This document shows positions 33,348-44,317 of a stretch of DNA of 64,000 nt, piece by piece. The stretch lies in the NCBI GenBank assembly GCA_946811185.2, contig OX328100.1, positions 16,790,999 to 16,854,998 of the forward strand, in the 5' to 3' direction. Position numbers and translations under genes: made by a program. The number at the start of each line of letters is the position of its first letter. The stretch's first letter is position 1. The notes below the pieces were generated by a model. The model ran no database searches. It worked only from the letters and a program-made list of their open reading frames with translations, and was not told where the DNA came from. Source of the DNA: Hippopus hippopus (lineage: Eukaryota > Mollusca > Bivalvia > Cardiida > Cardiidae).

Positions 33348-33534
33348 TCCTTTATCACATGGCAGAATTTTGAACTCTATATATTGGAGGAATTTACAGA
33401 CAACAATTTAAATGTTTTTCAGATGATAGCAGTTTTTCTTGAATTATAGGTAGAAAACATTGTGGGAACCAATGTTTTCAAAAGGCTTCTTTCTCATAGT
33501 CATTTAAAGTCAGGATTGTGTGGTAAAGAGTTAT
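33344..33534 (+). repeat. Family A element, hairpin core deleted
   Basis: ACATTGTGGGAACC joins directly to AATGTTTTCAAAAGGC, removing the whole inner hairpin. Right end GTAAAGAGTTAT. Confidence 0.85.
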
Positions 33535-33689
33535 GCTTTTGATGGTATCAAACCATCATTGCTTCTAGAGGTTTTGGGCTGAAATACAGTATTGTTATGA
33601 CCCATATTTAAAAAAAAAAGTGATTTCTCCTCTCAATGTGTTGAAATTAAAGGTATGATCTAGGCAGCCTGAAGCATTATTGTTTTCAG

Positions 33690-33778
33690 CTGAGAAAACA
33701 GTAGACAGAACATCAAAGCACTGCCGACACAGATTTGTGGGTATTGTCCAGACCAGACATCTGCCTTTCTTAGATGAG
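33690..33778 (+). CDS. Candidate internal exon (unidentified protein)
   Basis: A textbook acceptor (ATTATTGTTTTCAG) ends at 33689 and a textbook donor (GATGAG then GTAAGG) starts at 33779. The 89 bp between are open as CT plus 29 codons, reading in part KHCRHRFVGIVQTRHLPFLD, and end in phase 0. The two leading bases complete the G left over at 21905 to give Ala. Together with the 14.86 and 21.79 kb intervals this makes a phase-consistent chain on one strand. No domain recognised. No downstream continuation with equal support was found. A 30 bp acceptor-flanked stretch at 36629-36658 fits phase 0 but has a weak donor. Confidence 0.42.
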
Positions 33779-33786
33779 GTAAGGGC

Positions 33787-33950
33787 CCTAATTCAACAAC
33801 CATTTTTAGTCTTATTCTGGATGTAGAAAGTAAGACAACTTCTGATTGGCTAAAGCATTTGGTTGAGCCAACCAGAAGTTGCAGTACTTTCAAGTTAAGG
33901 AAATTCTTGAGAATAAGACTAATGTTTTTAAGAATGGCTGGTGAATACAC
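33787..33950. repeat. Short inverted-repeat element
   Basis: CCATTTTTAGTCTTATTC on the left is the inverse of GAATAAGACTAATGTTTTTA on the right. The ends are GGGCCCTAATTCA and GGCTGGTGAATAC. Similar ends occur at 10.46 kb, and an internal piece near 43.24 kb. Confidence 0.6.
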
Positions 33951-34081
33951 ACAGTAACACACTGTTTATTTTAGTCATCATTGTATAAGCTTATTTAAAC
34001 CATCCAGAAACCTTGACAGGTAACAAAAAGAACCAACAATTAAAGGGGATAATCAAATCAACTGTTAATCAAATTTCTGTG

Positions 34082-34444
34082 TTAAATGCCCAATGACAGC
34101 CAAAAGTAAACAATGTGGGTATTAAATGCATTTGAATTTAAATCCAACCTTTTAAAAGCATGAAAATTATGGTGAAGATGATAACCTGTTATTGTACAGG
34201 TGATCCATGTGTTGGTTGCAGGCAGAAAAATGTATTTTAAGACCAGGTAAAATGTAAACAAATGATATATAGAGATATCTGGCAAATTTTGATCTTCTTT
34301 AAAAACTCATTTTTCTGCCAGCAAGTAACACTTTGAATGGACAATAAAAGAATTTTATCTTCACAATAATTCCCATATTTTCAAATTGTATGATTTAAAT
34401 TTAAATGCATTTCTAACACTGAAGTGTTTACTTTTGGACTTTAA
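34082..34444. repeat. Family E element, copy 2
   Basis: Bounded by TTAA at both ends. It is collinear with the 23.4 kb copy, including ATGCCCAATGACAGCC, TTATTGTACAGGTG and GTATGATTTAAATTTAAAT. Confidence 0.78.
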
Positions 34445-34754
34445 CCACTGATAAATAGAACTAAACATTCTTATTGCAAACACAAAGAAAGTGGTGGGTT
34501 ACATGCAGTGAAAAGGTGCAAATTTGCATTTAAATAACTGTTTTGTCACTTTGCAGTCAGTAACTTTGTCTATATTTATGAGATCAAATAATTATGACAT
34601 CATAGTGCTTATCTGAATAGTCAATCCCGCAAAATCAATGCATGTTATTCTTTACCAAAGGGCAAAATGTTTTACTAGCTCAAGTTAAAAGCATAGGCAG
34701 ACGAAGATGAAATGCGACTCCTATAATGGAATTTGTCCAGAAAGGACAGAAAAG

Positions 34755-34944
34755 ATAGTCGCCTTTCATCGCCGAAAAAAATGTACGGATTTCGCTAAGA
34801 CTCCGGTCATCCATAATGGATGCAGGGAGCCAGCATCTATCGGCTGATTGATTACGGAATACCCGAGTCTTAGCCGAATCCATTCCTTTTTGGGGCCATG
34901 AAAGGCAATGTTACATGAATCCCATTCGGGTGCCCTATCCTTAA
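34755..34944. repeat. Family D element, left TIR truncated
   Basis: CGCCTTTCATCGCC at the left; ACATGAATCCCATTCGGGTG and CCCTATCCTTAA at the right. It matches the complete copy at 43651 except for its first approximately 30 bp. Confidence 0.8.
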
Positions 34945-34969
34945 AAGCCTTCTTCCTTAGGGTCATTAA

Positions 34970-35213
34970 TTTGATTGATTGAATTGGAGTTTAACGCCAT
35001 TTTAACAGCTTAGGTCATATCATGGCAGTCAGTCCACCTACGCATGTGTTTCCTGGCTTTCTCACACCAGTACTGATACTACTTTCTCACATGCATCAGA
35101 AGTGAGAGGCGAAAAATTGCCAGATAGAAAGTTTTGCCTCTACCAGGTATCTAACTCACAACCACCAGGTCACACGTCCGATACACTAACCACTGAGCTA
35201 CCCGTGCAGGCTC
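34970..35213 (-). repeat. tRNA-headed SINE with target-site duplication
   Basis: On the - strand it begins GCACGGGTAGCTCAGTGGTT (A box) followed by a B-box-like GAGTTAGATACC. It ends with a TTGA/TCAA repeat tail. It is flanked by AGGGTCATTAA (34959-34969) and AGGGTCGTTAA (35214-35224), an 11 bp duplication of family A sequence with one mismatch. Confidence 0.85.
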
Positions 35214-35327
35214 AGGGTCGTTAAAACTTGGGATTGTGTGGTAAAGGGATAATCATGTGACTTTGAACAAATCTACTTGAAATTCTGGATATCCGAATTG
35301 CTCCCTTTATAACAAATAGTTTTTCTG

Positions 35328-35556
35328 TTAACTCCTTTCCAAATGCAAAAATTTCAGACTTGACCAAATTGAAAGCATTTCCAGACGACAAAATAAATGT
35401 AGATCAAATGTTGTTTCTTGTCTTTGACAGGGTAGAAAACATTGTGGGAAAAGGAGAAAATGCTGGTTACCAGCATTTTCTCCTTTTCCCACAATGTTTT
35501 TTAAAGCCTTCTTCACCAGGGTCGTTAAAAAATTGGATTGCGTGGTAAAGGGTTAA
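35328..35556 (+). repeat. Family A element
   Basis: TTAA to TTAA with a perfect inner hairpin. Confidence 0.93.
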
Positions 35557-35609
35557 AATCATACTTCCAAATATTGTTTTAGGACATTCTAGCATAAATA
35601 ACTGCTTAC

Positions 35610-35829
35610 AAGACAGTCCTGATTTAATGATCACAAGATAAAAGGCTTTGAAACATTGCGAGGAAGGGAGAAATGCTCATAACCAGCATTTTCTCCTTTA
35701 CCAACAATCTTTTACACCCTATCGCAGAAAGAAATCATCATTTTTTCACCTGCATATAATTTGTCATCAGCAAAAATTAATGTTTCCAATCTGGACAACT
35801 CCAATTTTTTGTTGTTTGGTAAAAAGTTA
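35610..35829 (-). repeat. Family A element
   Basis: The left TIR is lost. The hairpin is imperfect (AGAAATGCTCATAACCAGC). Right end TTTGGTAAAAAGTTAG. Confidence 0.78.
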
Positions 35830-36209
35830 GGCAAGGTATGGTTTAAATTATTTTGATGTAAAACTGAATTGCAGTTAAATAAGCTGCAAAAATTCCCTTT
35901 TTTTGGTCTTACATATCCAAGCTTTTCAAAATAAAACTTGCTGCCATTAAGTATGCAGTAATAAAAACCATAGCTCTTGACAAAAATGCTACAAATTGTT
36001 CTAAGATTACTTATTTAATGCTTATGTCATTACACAAAATGTCAACATGAAAGACATTTACAGCGACATATTTGCTGAGCTGTCTTATTATGTTACAGTT
36101 GTGACTTTTATTATTCCAAACTTTGGGAAATATCAAAATACTATCAGAGACCATTTTACATCTAGAACAAGATAACTGTCTTCATTTTACCCATTACCAA
36201 ATAATCCCG

Positions 36210-36392
36210 TGTTTAACTGTACTAAATGACAAAATTTTGGTCTAGCCTAAATTGAAAGTATTTGCATACAACAAAACGAACATATCTCAAAATGATGTTT
36301 TATGTCTTTGCATTTTCTCCTTTTTCTACAATGTTTTCAAAGGCCTCCTTCTTCAAAATCTTTAAAACTTGGGATTGTTTGGTAAAGAGTTA
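36210..36392 (+). repeat. Family A element, left hairpin arm deleted
   Basis: ACAAAATTTTGGTCTAGCC at the left. TATGTCTTTG joins directly to CATTTTCTCCTTTTT. Confidence 0.78.
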
Positions 36393-37044
36393 CTGATCTG
36401 CAGTGTTCTGCCAAAAATTTTGAAAAGTAGAGACAAATGTCTCACCCACAAAAGTTTGAGACATTTTCAAAAATTTGGGAACAAAACTAGCAGGCAGAGA
36501 AATAGTTTGATAATAAGAAATTTAAATTAATTACCTCATAATCATACTTGTTACTTGTCTTGTTCTTTTTCAATGGCCATAATGTGGATTTAAATGTAAC
36601 TAACATGGCTGATTCTTTCTCATTTCAGACTGTACCTACAGCTTTCTTAATATCCCATGTAAAGACTTAGTTGGCCGATACATGACCTATGTTCTCTACA
36701 TGTCCTGTACGAGTTGTAGTTTTTAAGTTAGTATTTTTCTCAGTAAAAGTGTTCTTTTTGCTGTGTTTTTTACAGTTTTTAACTCATAAATTTGCTGCTA
36801 AATCATATTCCAACCAAGAATATTCTTGTAACCACTCGACCTAGAAATTTCGCGTAGGTATTTTCGTTCTATCACATATTTTCTTACTATAATCTGACAA
36901 TGTTGGCTGAGTGGGAGGGGTAATGGGCATCAGAACATAATAGGACCTACGGCTCTCATTGTTCGTTTGCTTTGGCTGACCAAAGCAACTTTGGACGGTA
37001 TGTGGCTTTTTCCTCAGTGGTGCCAAAGACATCAGACAACAAAG
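36393..37044. other. No recognised repeat
   Basis: Mixed AT-rich DNA with a more complex block at 36840-37030. A - strand frame through that block is open for about 75 codons but shows no motif I recognise. Confidence 0.35.
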
Positions 37045-37210
37045 TGTTAGAAAGGCATTTGCAGACATCAGAATCAATTTGGCTCAGATTATGGAATTTG
37101 TCTGTGTAGAACAGAAAACATTGTGGAAAAAGGAGAAAATGCTGGTTACAATGTGCTCAAAAGCCTTACCCCAAAGGGCCGTTAAAACTCCTCATAGTCT
37201 GGTAAAAGGA
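37045..37210 (+). repeat. Family A element, right arm deleted
   Basis: The left flank and left arm are normal. GCTGGTTAC joins AATGTGCTCAAAAGCC. Confidence 0.75.
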
Positions 37211-37640
37211 AAAGTAAAGCAATGTCACTCACATTAACACTGTTGTGCAAAAATTCCAGATTCATTAATCTGTCAACTTACCCATTCATCGATCAAATTA
37301 TCCATAATTCTTTTCACATATTTGATCCCGTCATCAGTAATATTCCATGAAATTAATTTACCCAAAATAAAGCCACCATTTGAACATTGGGTTACCAATA
37401 AATTTTTAAAGCATTCTGATTTAGCCAGTTATATATCATAAAAGCTTTTGATACACCACTTACCAGTACAAAGGAAAAATATTTAGAGTGAAGGAAAATG
37501 TCCTTTTTTCAAATTATATGTGAAACATTATTGAAAAACAAGCAATTGCTTGTACAAATTAATCTATCATTTTTCCACAATATTTACAAATGAACTGTCT
37601 CATGTAGGGACGAAAAAAAAGTATCTGCAATACTACAGGC

Positions 37641-37860
37641 TGATTCTTTACCAGACAGCAAAAATCTGATGCATCTTTATTAAAAGCAACTGCAGACGAT
37701 AAATCAAATGTTCCTGATATTCGCCTTTGAAGGGAAGAAAACATGGTGAGACAAAAAGAAAATTTTGGTTACCTGCTTTTTTCTTTTGCCCACAATGTTT
37801 TCATACAAGCTATCTTCTTCCTGAAGACCTGTTATTGGTTTTTCTTTTTAGTGAAGGGTT
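37641..37860 (+). repeat. Family A element, diverged
   Basis: ATTCTTTACCAGACAGCAAA start; weak hairpin (AATTTTGGTTACCTGC); ends AGTGAAGGGTTA. Confidence 0.75.
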
Positions 37861-38074
37861 AGAGAAAAAGATAAACAAGGCAAAGGATAGTTTGATCCAA
37901 ACTTGATATGGTCTATTTTCGATAAAAATCTGAGTTATGTGTGTTTTGTTCTATAAATTAGATTGTAATCAATAGATTTAGGATAATTATTGATTAAATA
38001 TAGCATTTACAAGGTTTAGTGCCTCATAATTCACATCCAATGTAGCATTTATTCAGCTCTGTGTCTGAATTGTT

Positions 38075-38270
38075 ATGAAGGTGTTTTTTGCCGCTTTTTA
38101 AAGCACTTCAGTCATATCATTGTATCAGCTCACAAAAAATCACGCTTTTCCTGGGTTTAATCAGTACAAGTATGGGGTTCTGCAACCTCTTGCCCATGGA
38201 TACATGACCAGCACCACAAATTGTGATTAAACCCAGACCTCAGTGCTGTATCACAGAGCTAATGCTGTAA
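38075..38270 (-). repeat. SINE-like element, S2 group
   Basis: CACTTCAGTCATATCATTG and TTTCCTGGGTTTAATCAGTA match the other S2 copies. The head is worn. Confidence 0.65.
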
Positions 38271-38692
38271 TAACAGACAAGAAAAATTTGGACTGTAAGA
38301 AAATTTGCTGATTACATGCATTTTTTGTGGTTAAATTTGAGGTCACTTTATAAACAACTTTTAGCGCCAATTTATCCTTACACGGTTATATATCCTTGAA
38401 TAGCCATATGTTATACTTGAAAGAAAAAGATAACATCAAAACATCAAATGCAAAAAAAATATTTGAATATAGACATCTTTCATATTTCTGTTTCTGTGTT
38501 TTACTTGTTATTCAGCATGATTCAAGAAGTACCCATGCTATACTGAATTTGCCATCTTGCTACTTCAAGCAACAACCATCTTTTTTCAAACTAATACAAA
38601 ATAGCTACAACTTTTCTTTTCAAAGCCAGCCTAATGGTCTAATCTGATGTAGCAAAGAGATAAAACCTCATAATTATTTTTGAACATTACAA

Positions 38693-38917
38693 TTTAACAC
38701 TTTACCAAACAATCCTATATTTTAAGAACTCTGCTAAAGAAGACTTTTGACAACACTGTGAGAAAAGGAGAAATGCTGGTCAACAGCATTATCTCTGTTT
38801 TCTATAGTTTTTCCTACCATTTTAAAGTCAGGAAACATCTTTTAAACTAAAGTGAATTTTTCATCAGCAAATGCTGTCAATTTTGTTGAGTCAAAACTTT
38901 TGTTGTTTGGTGTAGAT
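38693..38917 (-). repeat. Family A element, diverged
   Basis: Left TTAA; hairpin AGAAATGCTGGTCAACAGCA; right end TTTGGTGTAGAT. Confidence 0.78.
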
Positions 38918-39839
38918 AAAATCCAAAATTTATGGGTTCAGAGTTATTCTGATTATCAGCTCTGTCCACTTATGTGTGAATGATTTAACTCTATTTCAAA
39001 TTACTTTATCTCCTGTTTTGGATGTAGATTTTCTACCTATCTCATCATAATTGATTAATGAAAATAATTTATTACCTATGGAAAGGCATAAAATTGAAAA
39101 TCTACTCACATTATACAGTAAAACCATGATTGTATAAACTAGAGATTACTCATATAAATATTTTAACAAATTATCTGCTGCAGTCGACTTTGTCAGTTTT
39201 GCAGAAAACCAATTTCCAAAACATTGTGGCAATATTGAAGACCTATTTGAAAGCTTGAAGTGGTACTGTTCTTACTTTTACCTATCTCTATTATACAATA
39301 AAAGCACTGCATACCAGTGCCAACGCCCGGCTGCAGTTGTTTAATTTTCAGTGAAATTTCAGTCAAAAAGGGGTATAACTGTCAAAAATATTTTGATGGT
39401 TATTTGCCGGTGTTGAATGGCTTTTCCTTTTGATAGTGAAAAACTTGTCCAAGTTTGAAGTAAATATCTTCCGAGATGACAGATATTATAAAATGTCTAA
39501 GTTTTTGAAAATGTCGAAGTTTTTGCACGAGACACCAGGGACATCTCAACGTTTTCTTTGAAAACAGCCAAGCTAAACATCACTGCATAAATATTTCCTT
39601 TATAAAACAAGTAAAATGTATGCAGTTTTAGAATATCTGGAAGCAAGGTCAGTTCATTGTGGCTATTGGCTGAAAGACATTTTCACTCAACATAAGATCA
39701 AGTGCTCAAGAGGAGCTGTCATGGTGGGCAAAGTCTGAGACTTCCATCATGTGAGGTAGACAACAATTTCTTCCATAAGTAATGTGCCAAATTTGAAAAC
39801 CAATTCTTGACTATAATAGACTTTCAGACAAAAAGATCT
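38918..39839. other. No assigned family
   Basis: No family A, B or C copy apart from a possible degenerate A relative near 39190-39240 (TTTCCAAAACATTGTGGC). The block at 39300-39540 with AAAGGGGTATAACTG looks like a dispersed bivalve-type repeat, from memory only. Confidence 0.35.
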
Positions 39840-40064
39840 TTAACCCTTTACCACACAATTCTGTATTTAATGATCTGGAGCAAGCCCTTTATAAACATTG
39901 TGGGAAAATGAGAAAATGCTGGTAGCCAGCATTTTCTCCTTTTTGCACAATGGTTTTTTCCCTTTCAATGATAAAACCCATCATCTGAGCCAACTTATAT
40001 TTGTCTTCTGCAAATGCTTTCAATTTGGACAAGTCTAACATATTGTCATTGGGTAAAAAGTTAA
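39840..40064 (-). repeat. Family A element
   Basis: TTAA to TTAA, hairpin centre GCTGGTAGCCAGC. Confidence 0.9.
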
Positions 40065-40589
40065 AGTCAGCACGAGCTAACCATTTGTTTCAATGCTGTC
40101 CCTGACTTTCTGTGCTCCAGGAGATTTTTAACATTTTTGATAATAATAGGTTATGGATGCCATCTTAGTTACATTACCAAAAATTTTTCTTTGAATTTTC
40201 ATTGGTGTTACCCAAGTATTTTATTGCAAAGCTTCTTGGCAATCGGCCTATTGGTTTAGGAGAAATTCATAGTAACATGGCATGATTGATGACTTATAAT
40301 TAGCATAATGGAAACATTACCTACCACAATAGCTCACCTTGAGCAACTGAAGCTATGGTGAATATAATTGTGGTCTTTCGGCACAGAATACTTCCACCAC
40401 AGCCCCTCTAACTTACCTAAATCCACCAAATAAATATCTAAAAATAAATTGGTTGTCATATTCTCTGATTTTGCTGTTTTATCAAGCCATTAATCATAAA
40501 CTAGTCAAAACACCTGTGTCTCATTAACAAAGAACAATTTCAGCCTTGACAGTATTTACCTTTGTCTTACTGAGCCCTAATTTCATATT

Positions 40590-40670
40590 TCACATTGTAG
40601 ACCAAGATCAGATGGTACGGACAATGTAGTCTGATCTTGGATCTACACTGTCTGCTTCTTTTCCTAGATA
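40590..40670 (+). repeat. Family B core
   Basis: TTGTAGACCAAGATCAGATG and GTCTGATCTTGGATCTACAC. The right flank CTGCTTCTTTTCC is not enough to assign a subfamily. Confidence 0.65.
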
Positions 40671-40989
40671 CTGTAACAAAAACAGCGTTTAAATTTCGGT
40701 ATCTAAATCTTCAATACTGACTGAGAATATCCATTTCATTTATTCAGGAATACAGGAAATTAGGAATTATTAAAGTTAAAAAAAAAGCCAATTCTGTGAG
40801 TTACTGCAGAATTATTAGTATTTTTAAATTTGAGGCGAAATAATTAAAAATTCTCAATTACAGAAAAAAAGCTTTTACACAGTTTGCAGTATTTCACTTT
40901 TAGCATCTAGAATCAAAGCAGATCTTGTATAACTTCCAAAAGGGCACTGTTATTTATCTTCACTTCAGAACAGCAACTTTTCGGTGACT

Positions 40990-41225
40990 TTCAAGTTGCA
41001 GGTTCGATGCTCGGTTGCGACAAACTTTCTTTCCGGCCAGTGATTTTTTTGCCTCTCACCTCTGATGCATGTGAGAAAGTACATGACATTGTAGTCAGTG
41101 GCTTGGAAAGAAAGTCATGTCAGTATAGGTGTGAGAAAGCCAGGAAACACATCTTGGGTGCACTGGCCGTCATGATATGACCTATGCTGCTAAAACAGTG
41201 TTAATTTTCCAATACAAACGAATGA
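40990..41225 (+). repeat. tRNA-headed SINE
   Basis: The B-box-like AGGTTCGATGC opens the copy. The body has CTCACCTCTGATGCATGTGA and GCACTGGCCGTCATGATATG. The tail is AAACAGTGTTAATTTTCCAA. Confidence 0.72.
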
Positions 41226-41373
41226 GTAGGTATAGCCTATGAGGTAATGGATTATATGGCCTCACTGGAAATCATAATAATAGACATGGTAATCTTTCCA
41301 CAATCTCCGTATTGCTGCAACACAAATATGCAGCAAAGCAACACCTCTTCCTCAGCTCTTCCATTGCCAATAG

Positions 41374-41562
41374 CTAGTTACAGACCTTTTACAGACAGTG
41401 TAGATCAAGATCAAACTGCACAGAATGTGCAGTCTGATCTTGTATCTACACTGTCTGCTACCAGATACCAAACTTTGGGCCAAAGTCATTGTCAGTTGCA
41501 ATGGAAATCTAATTTAAGACCTCTAAAAAAGTTGGATTTATTTAGTTAGCAGCAAAAGAGTT
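41374..41562 (+). repeat. Family B1 element
   Basis: CAGACCTTTTACAGACAGTG, palindrome, then GATTTATTTAGTTAGCAGC at the right. TTAA ends not preserved. Confidence 0.75.
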
Positions 41563-41770
41563 CACTTTATACCAGATAACAAAATTTTGACTTTTCCATA
41601 TCAAAACTAATTGTAGACTACAAAATTTAATTCTACTCAAATGACAGAATTTGTCTTTAAAAAAGGTAGACATATTGTGGGAAAAGAAAGAATTACTGGT
41701 ATCAGCTTTTTCACTTTTTCTAAATTTTATTTCATGATTTTATTAAAAACCATCTTTTGAGAGTAGCAAA
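41561..41770 (+). repeat. Family A element, diverged
   Basis: It follows the B1 copy directly. CTTTATACCAGATAACAAAA start; hairpin AGAATTACTGGTATCAGC; right TIR lost. Confidence 0.7.
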
Positions 41771-42027
41771 ACAGTAATATTTGCACTGTAATGGGTGATA
41801 GGAATTAGCTATCAAAATATTTATCAAAAGATAACGTCTAAAACCAACATATCACTTCCAACAATCTTTGATAGCTACTCGATAAACTGGATTATGGCCG
41901 TCTCAATCATATTTTGTTTTTTTCCCTATTTTTGTTTAATCTTTTATTAGAGTCCTACAAGTACTCTGAATTAGTTACACTAGAAATCCTATTTCTGACT
42001 TCATTCAGTTATACATTCACAAGGTCT

Positions 42028-42103
42028 AAAATGATGTTTACCAGCATTTTCTCCTTTCCTACAATGTTTCAAAAGTCTTCTTTCTCAGAGTCGTAAACAT
42101 TTT
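42028..42103 (+). repeat. Family A fragment, right half
   Basis: TTTACCAGCATTTTCTCC through GTCTTCTTTCTCAGAGTCG. Confidence 0.65.
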
Positions 42104-42233
42104 ACCACACAATACGAGGGTTTCTTCTTTTCCCAAAATGTTATCTGCTCTTTAAGAGATAAATGATGAATCCTATCATTTGGGCCACATTTAATTTGTT
42201 TTGTGCAAATGCTTTCAATCTGGGAAAGTCTGA
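42094..42233 (-). repeat. Family A element, left arm deleted
   Basis: TTTTACCACACAATACGAGG joins TTTCTTCTTTTCCCAAAATG. The right flank GCAAATGCTTTCAATCTG is normal. Confidence 0.7.
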
Positions 42234-42454
42234 TAGAGACTGTTCATTTCATTTGTGTCTTGTACAATTTTTTAGCTGAAATGAAACCAGCCTGTACAGT
42301 AAAGAGTTACACAGAACACTATCAATTTCAAATGCACATCTTTAATTTTTCCTTTGTTCCTAGCTTGAATTCAGTTCGAAATTTACATTTATACCTTTGC
42401 ATTGTAATGCATATGCTTTCTACTATGATAAAAGATTTAAATAGTCCAAAAGTA

Positions 42455-43012
42455 TAAACAAGAGGGCCATGATGGCCCTGAATTGCTCACCAGAGCCTGT
42501 GTACCTTTAACCCTTTATTATACAGTCCCAAGTTTTAAAGACCCTTAGGAATAAAGCCTAAAATTGAAAACACCACGGGAAAAAGAGAAAGCAGCATTTT
42601 TCTCTTTTTCCCACAATATTTTCTACTCTTTCAAAGCAAAATCTCATAATTCCCGCAACATTTGATTTGGCGTCTTCAAATGCTTTCATTTTCGACTTAA
42701 TCCAAATTTTTGTTGTTTTGGTAAAGAGTAAACAACATTCATCTGCTGGGCTGAAAATGTGGCCTCTAGAGAGTTCCAGAATTTGCCTCTGTGACAGACT
42801 TTTTCACCAAACAAGACCCATTTTTGAGCTGGTGTGAGATATTATCAAGACAAACATTCTGACCAAGTTTTAAGGGTATTTAACTGAAAATGCCTCTAGA
42901 TCATACACAAGGAATAATTTGATAACATACGACTTATACCACACGATGGACGACTGATACAGCACGATCAGAAAAACTCACCTTGAGCACTTAGTGTTCA
43001 GGTGAGTTAAAA
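42455..43012. repeat. GGCCATGATGGCC repeat, interrupted by family A
   Basis: It opens AACAAGAGGGCCATGATGGC and closes TCACCTTGAGCACTTAGTG / CAGGTGAGTT. A family A copy sits inside at 42507-42732. I recall this repeat type from bivalve genomes; class unknown. Confidence 0.6.
42507..42732 (-). repeat. Family A element
   Basis: Left TTAA. The hairpin centre is shortened (AGAAAGCAGCATTTTTCTC). The right end is GTAAAGAGTAAA. Confidence 0.82.
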
Positions 43013-43312
43013 GGCCATAAAAAAAACTATTACAAAGTTTTTTACATCCATTCAGTAAACAGAAATGTTTGGAAATTTCCTTTAATTTCAGAGTGCTCCA
43101 ACCACTGAGCTTATTAGTTGCTTTACAGATGGTGTAGATTAAGGTTAGACTGTGCACACAAAAGAGCCTCAACATGACAACATTTGGGTCCTGTTTAGTT
43201 TATTCATATTTCTAAAGGTTGACTTTCCTGTTAAGGAAATGCTTGTGAATAAGACTAAGAATGTTCTTAAGACCCAAAAAATTGTAATTTCAATTTGACT
43301 CTTGTCTAGAAC

Positions 43313-43422
43313 TACCGTAGCAGAGCTGACAATGCAGATCAAAGATCAGATTGCACATTTTGTGCTTCTGATCTTGATCTACACTGGCTGCAAAGGCATC
43401 TGTAGCTGTGAAAGGTGCTTAA
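43313..43422 (-). repeat. Family B2 element, abuts family A
   Basis: GCAGATCAAAGATCAGATTG and inverse, then GCTGCAAAGGCATCTGTAGC. The TTAA at 43419-43422 is shared with the following A copy. Confidence 0.75.
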
Positions 43423-43650
43423 ATCCTTTACCAACAATCCCCAATTTTAATAACTGCCAAGTAAGAAGGCTTTTTGAAAACATTGTGAGAAAAGGAGAAA
43501 ATTCTGGTAACCAGCATTTTCTCCTCTTCCCACTATGTTTTCTACTATATCCAAAACGAATCCAATATGTTGAGCCACATTTAATTTATCATCCACCAAA
43601 TGCTTTCAATTTGTAAAAGTCTCATATTCAGTTGTCTGGTACAGAGTTAC
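43419..43650 (-). repeat. Family A element
   Basis: Hairpin GAGAAAATTCTGGTAACCAGC with a mismatched arm. Right end GTACAGAGTTAC. A family D element starts at the next base. Confidence 0.88.
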
Positions 43651-43869
43651 TTAAGGATAGGGCACCCTAATGGGATTCGTGTAACAGCGCCTTTCATTGC
43701 CAAAAAAAGGTACGGATTCGGCTAAGACTCTTGTAATCCGTAATCAATCGGCCAATATACACTGCTTCCCCGCATCGATTACAGATTACCGGAGTCTTAG
43801 CCAAATCGGTACGATTTGGGCGATGAAAGGTGATGTTACATGAATCCCATTAGGGTGCCCTATCCTTAA
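43651..43869. repeat. Family D element, complete MITE
   Basis: 219 bp with near-perfect 36 bp terminal inverted repeats: TTAAGGATAGGGCACCCTAA at the left and TTAGGGTGCCCTATCCTTAA at the right. Subterminal GTGTAACAGCGCCTTTCATT mirrors GATGAAAGGTGATGTTACAT. An inner pair TTCGGCTAAGACTC / GAGTCTTAGCC adds a second stem. TTAA ends suggest the same target preference as A. No ORF. Confidence 0.88.
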
Positions 43870-44151
43870 AGTATAAAAATTAGCAAGTGGTTGGTAAATA
43901 TAAACCTTGAAAGACCCTGACATAGGCTTTGGACAGAAAAAAATCATGATTATCTATGAAGGCAACAAGTGATTGACCATCCCAATATTCCCTTCAATTC
44001 TGAATTTTTGATTTCATGCACCTTTTAAGTCCAAAGTCAAGCCTTTGACATAGGTCAAAGGGCATTCTGTCCTCATCATGTATGTAAATTTATGTCCATT
44101 CAAGACAGCATGAATATGTTTGATCACTGTAACAGGTCTATTAATTAATGA

Positions 44152-44317
44152 TTAACCCTTTACAACACAATCGCCAGTTTTAGCAATAGTCTGGAAGACT
44201 TTTTGAAAGCATTGTGGGAAAAGGAGAAAATGCTGGTAACCAGCCTTTCAAAGACCATTTTCACCAGATAAGCTAAATTAATCTGTAGTCCTGGAATTTT
44301 TGCTGACTGGTGTTTAA
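44152..44317 (-). repeat. Family A element, right arm and flank shortened
   Basis: The left half is normal to GCTGGTAACCAGCC, then jumps to TTTCAAAGACCATTTTC. It ends at the TTAA opening the next copy. Confidence 0.8.

Larger units (their letters stand above)
34645..35253 (+). repeat. Family A element split by two insertions
   Basis: The left half starts TTATTCTTTACCAAAG. A family D copy replaces the hairpin. The right flank AAAAGCCTTCTTCCTTAGGG is interrupted by a SINE, and the right end TGTGTGGTAAAGGGATAA resumes after 35213. Confidence 0.82.
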
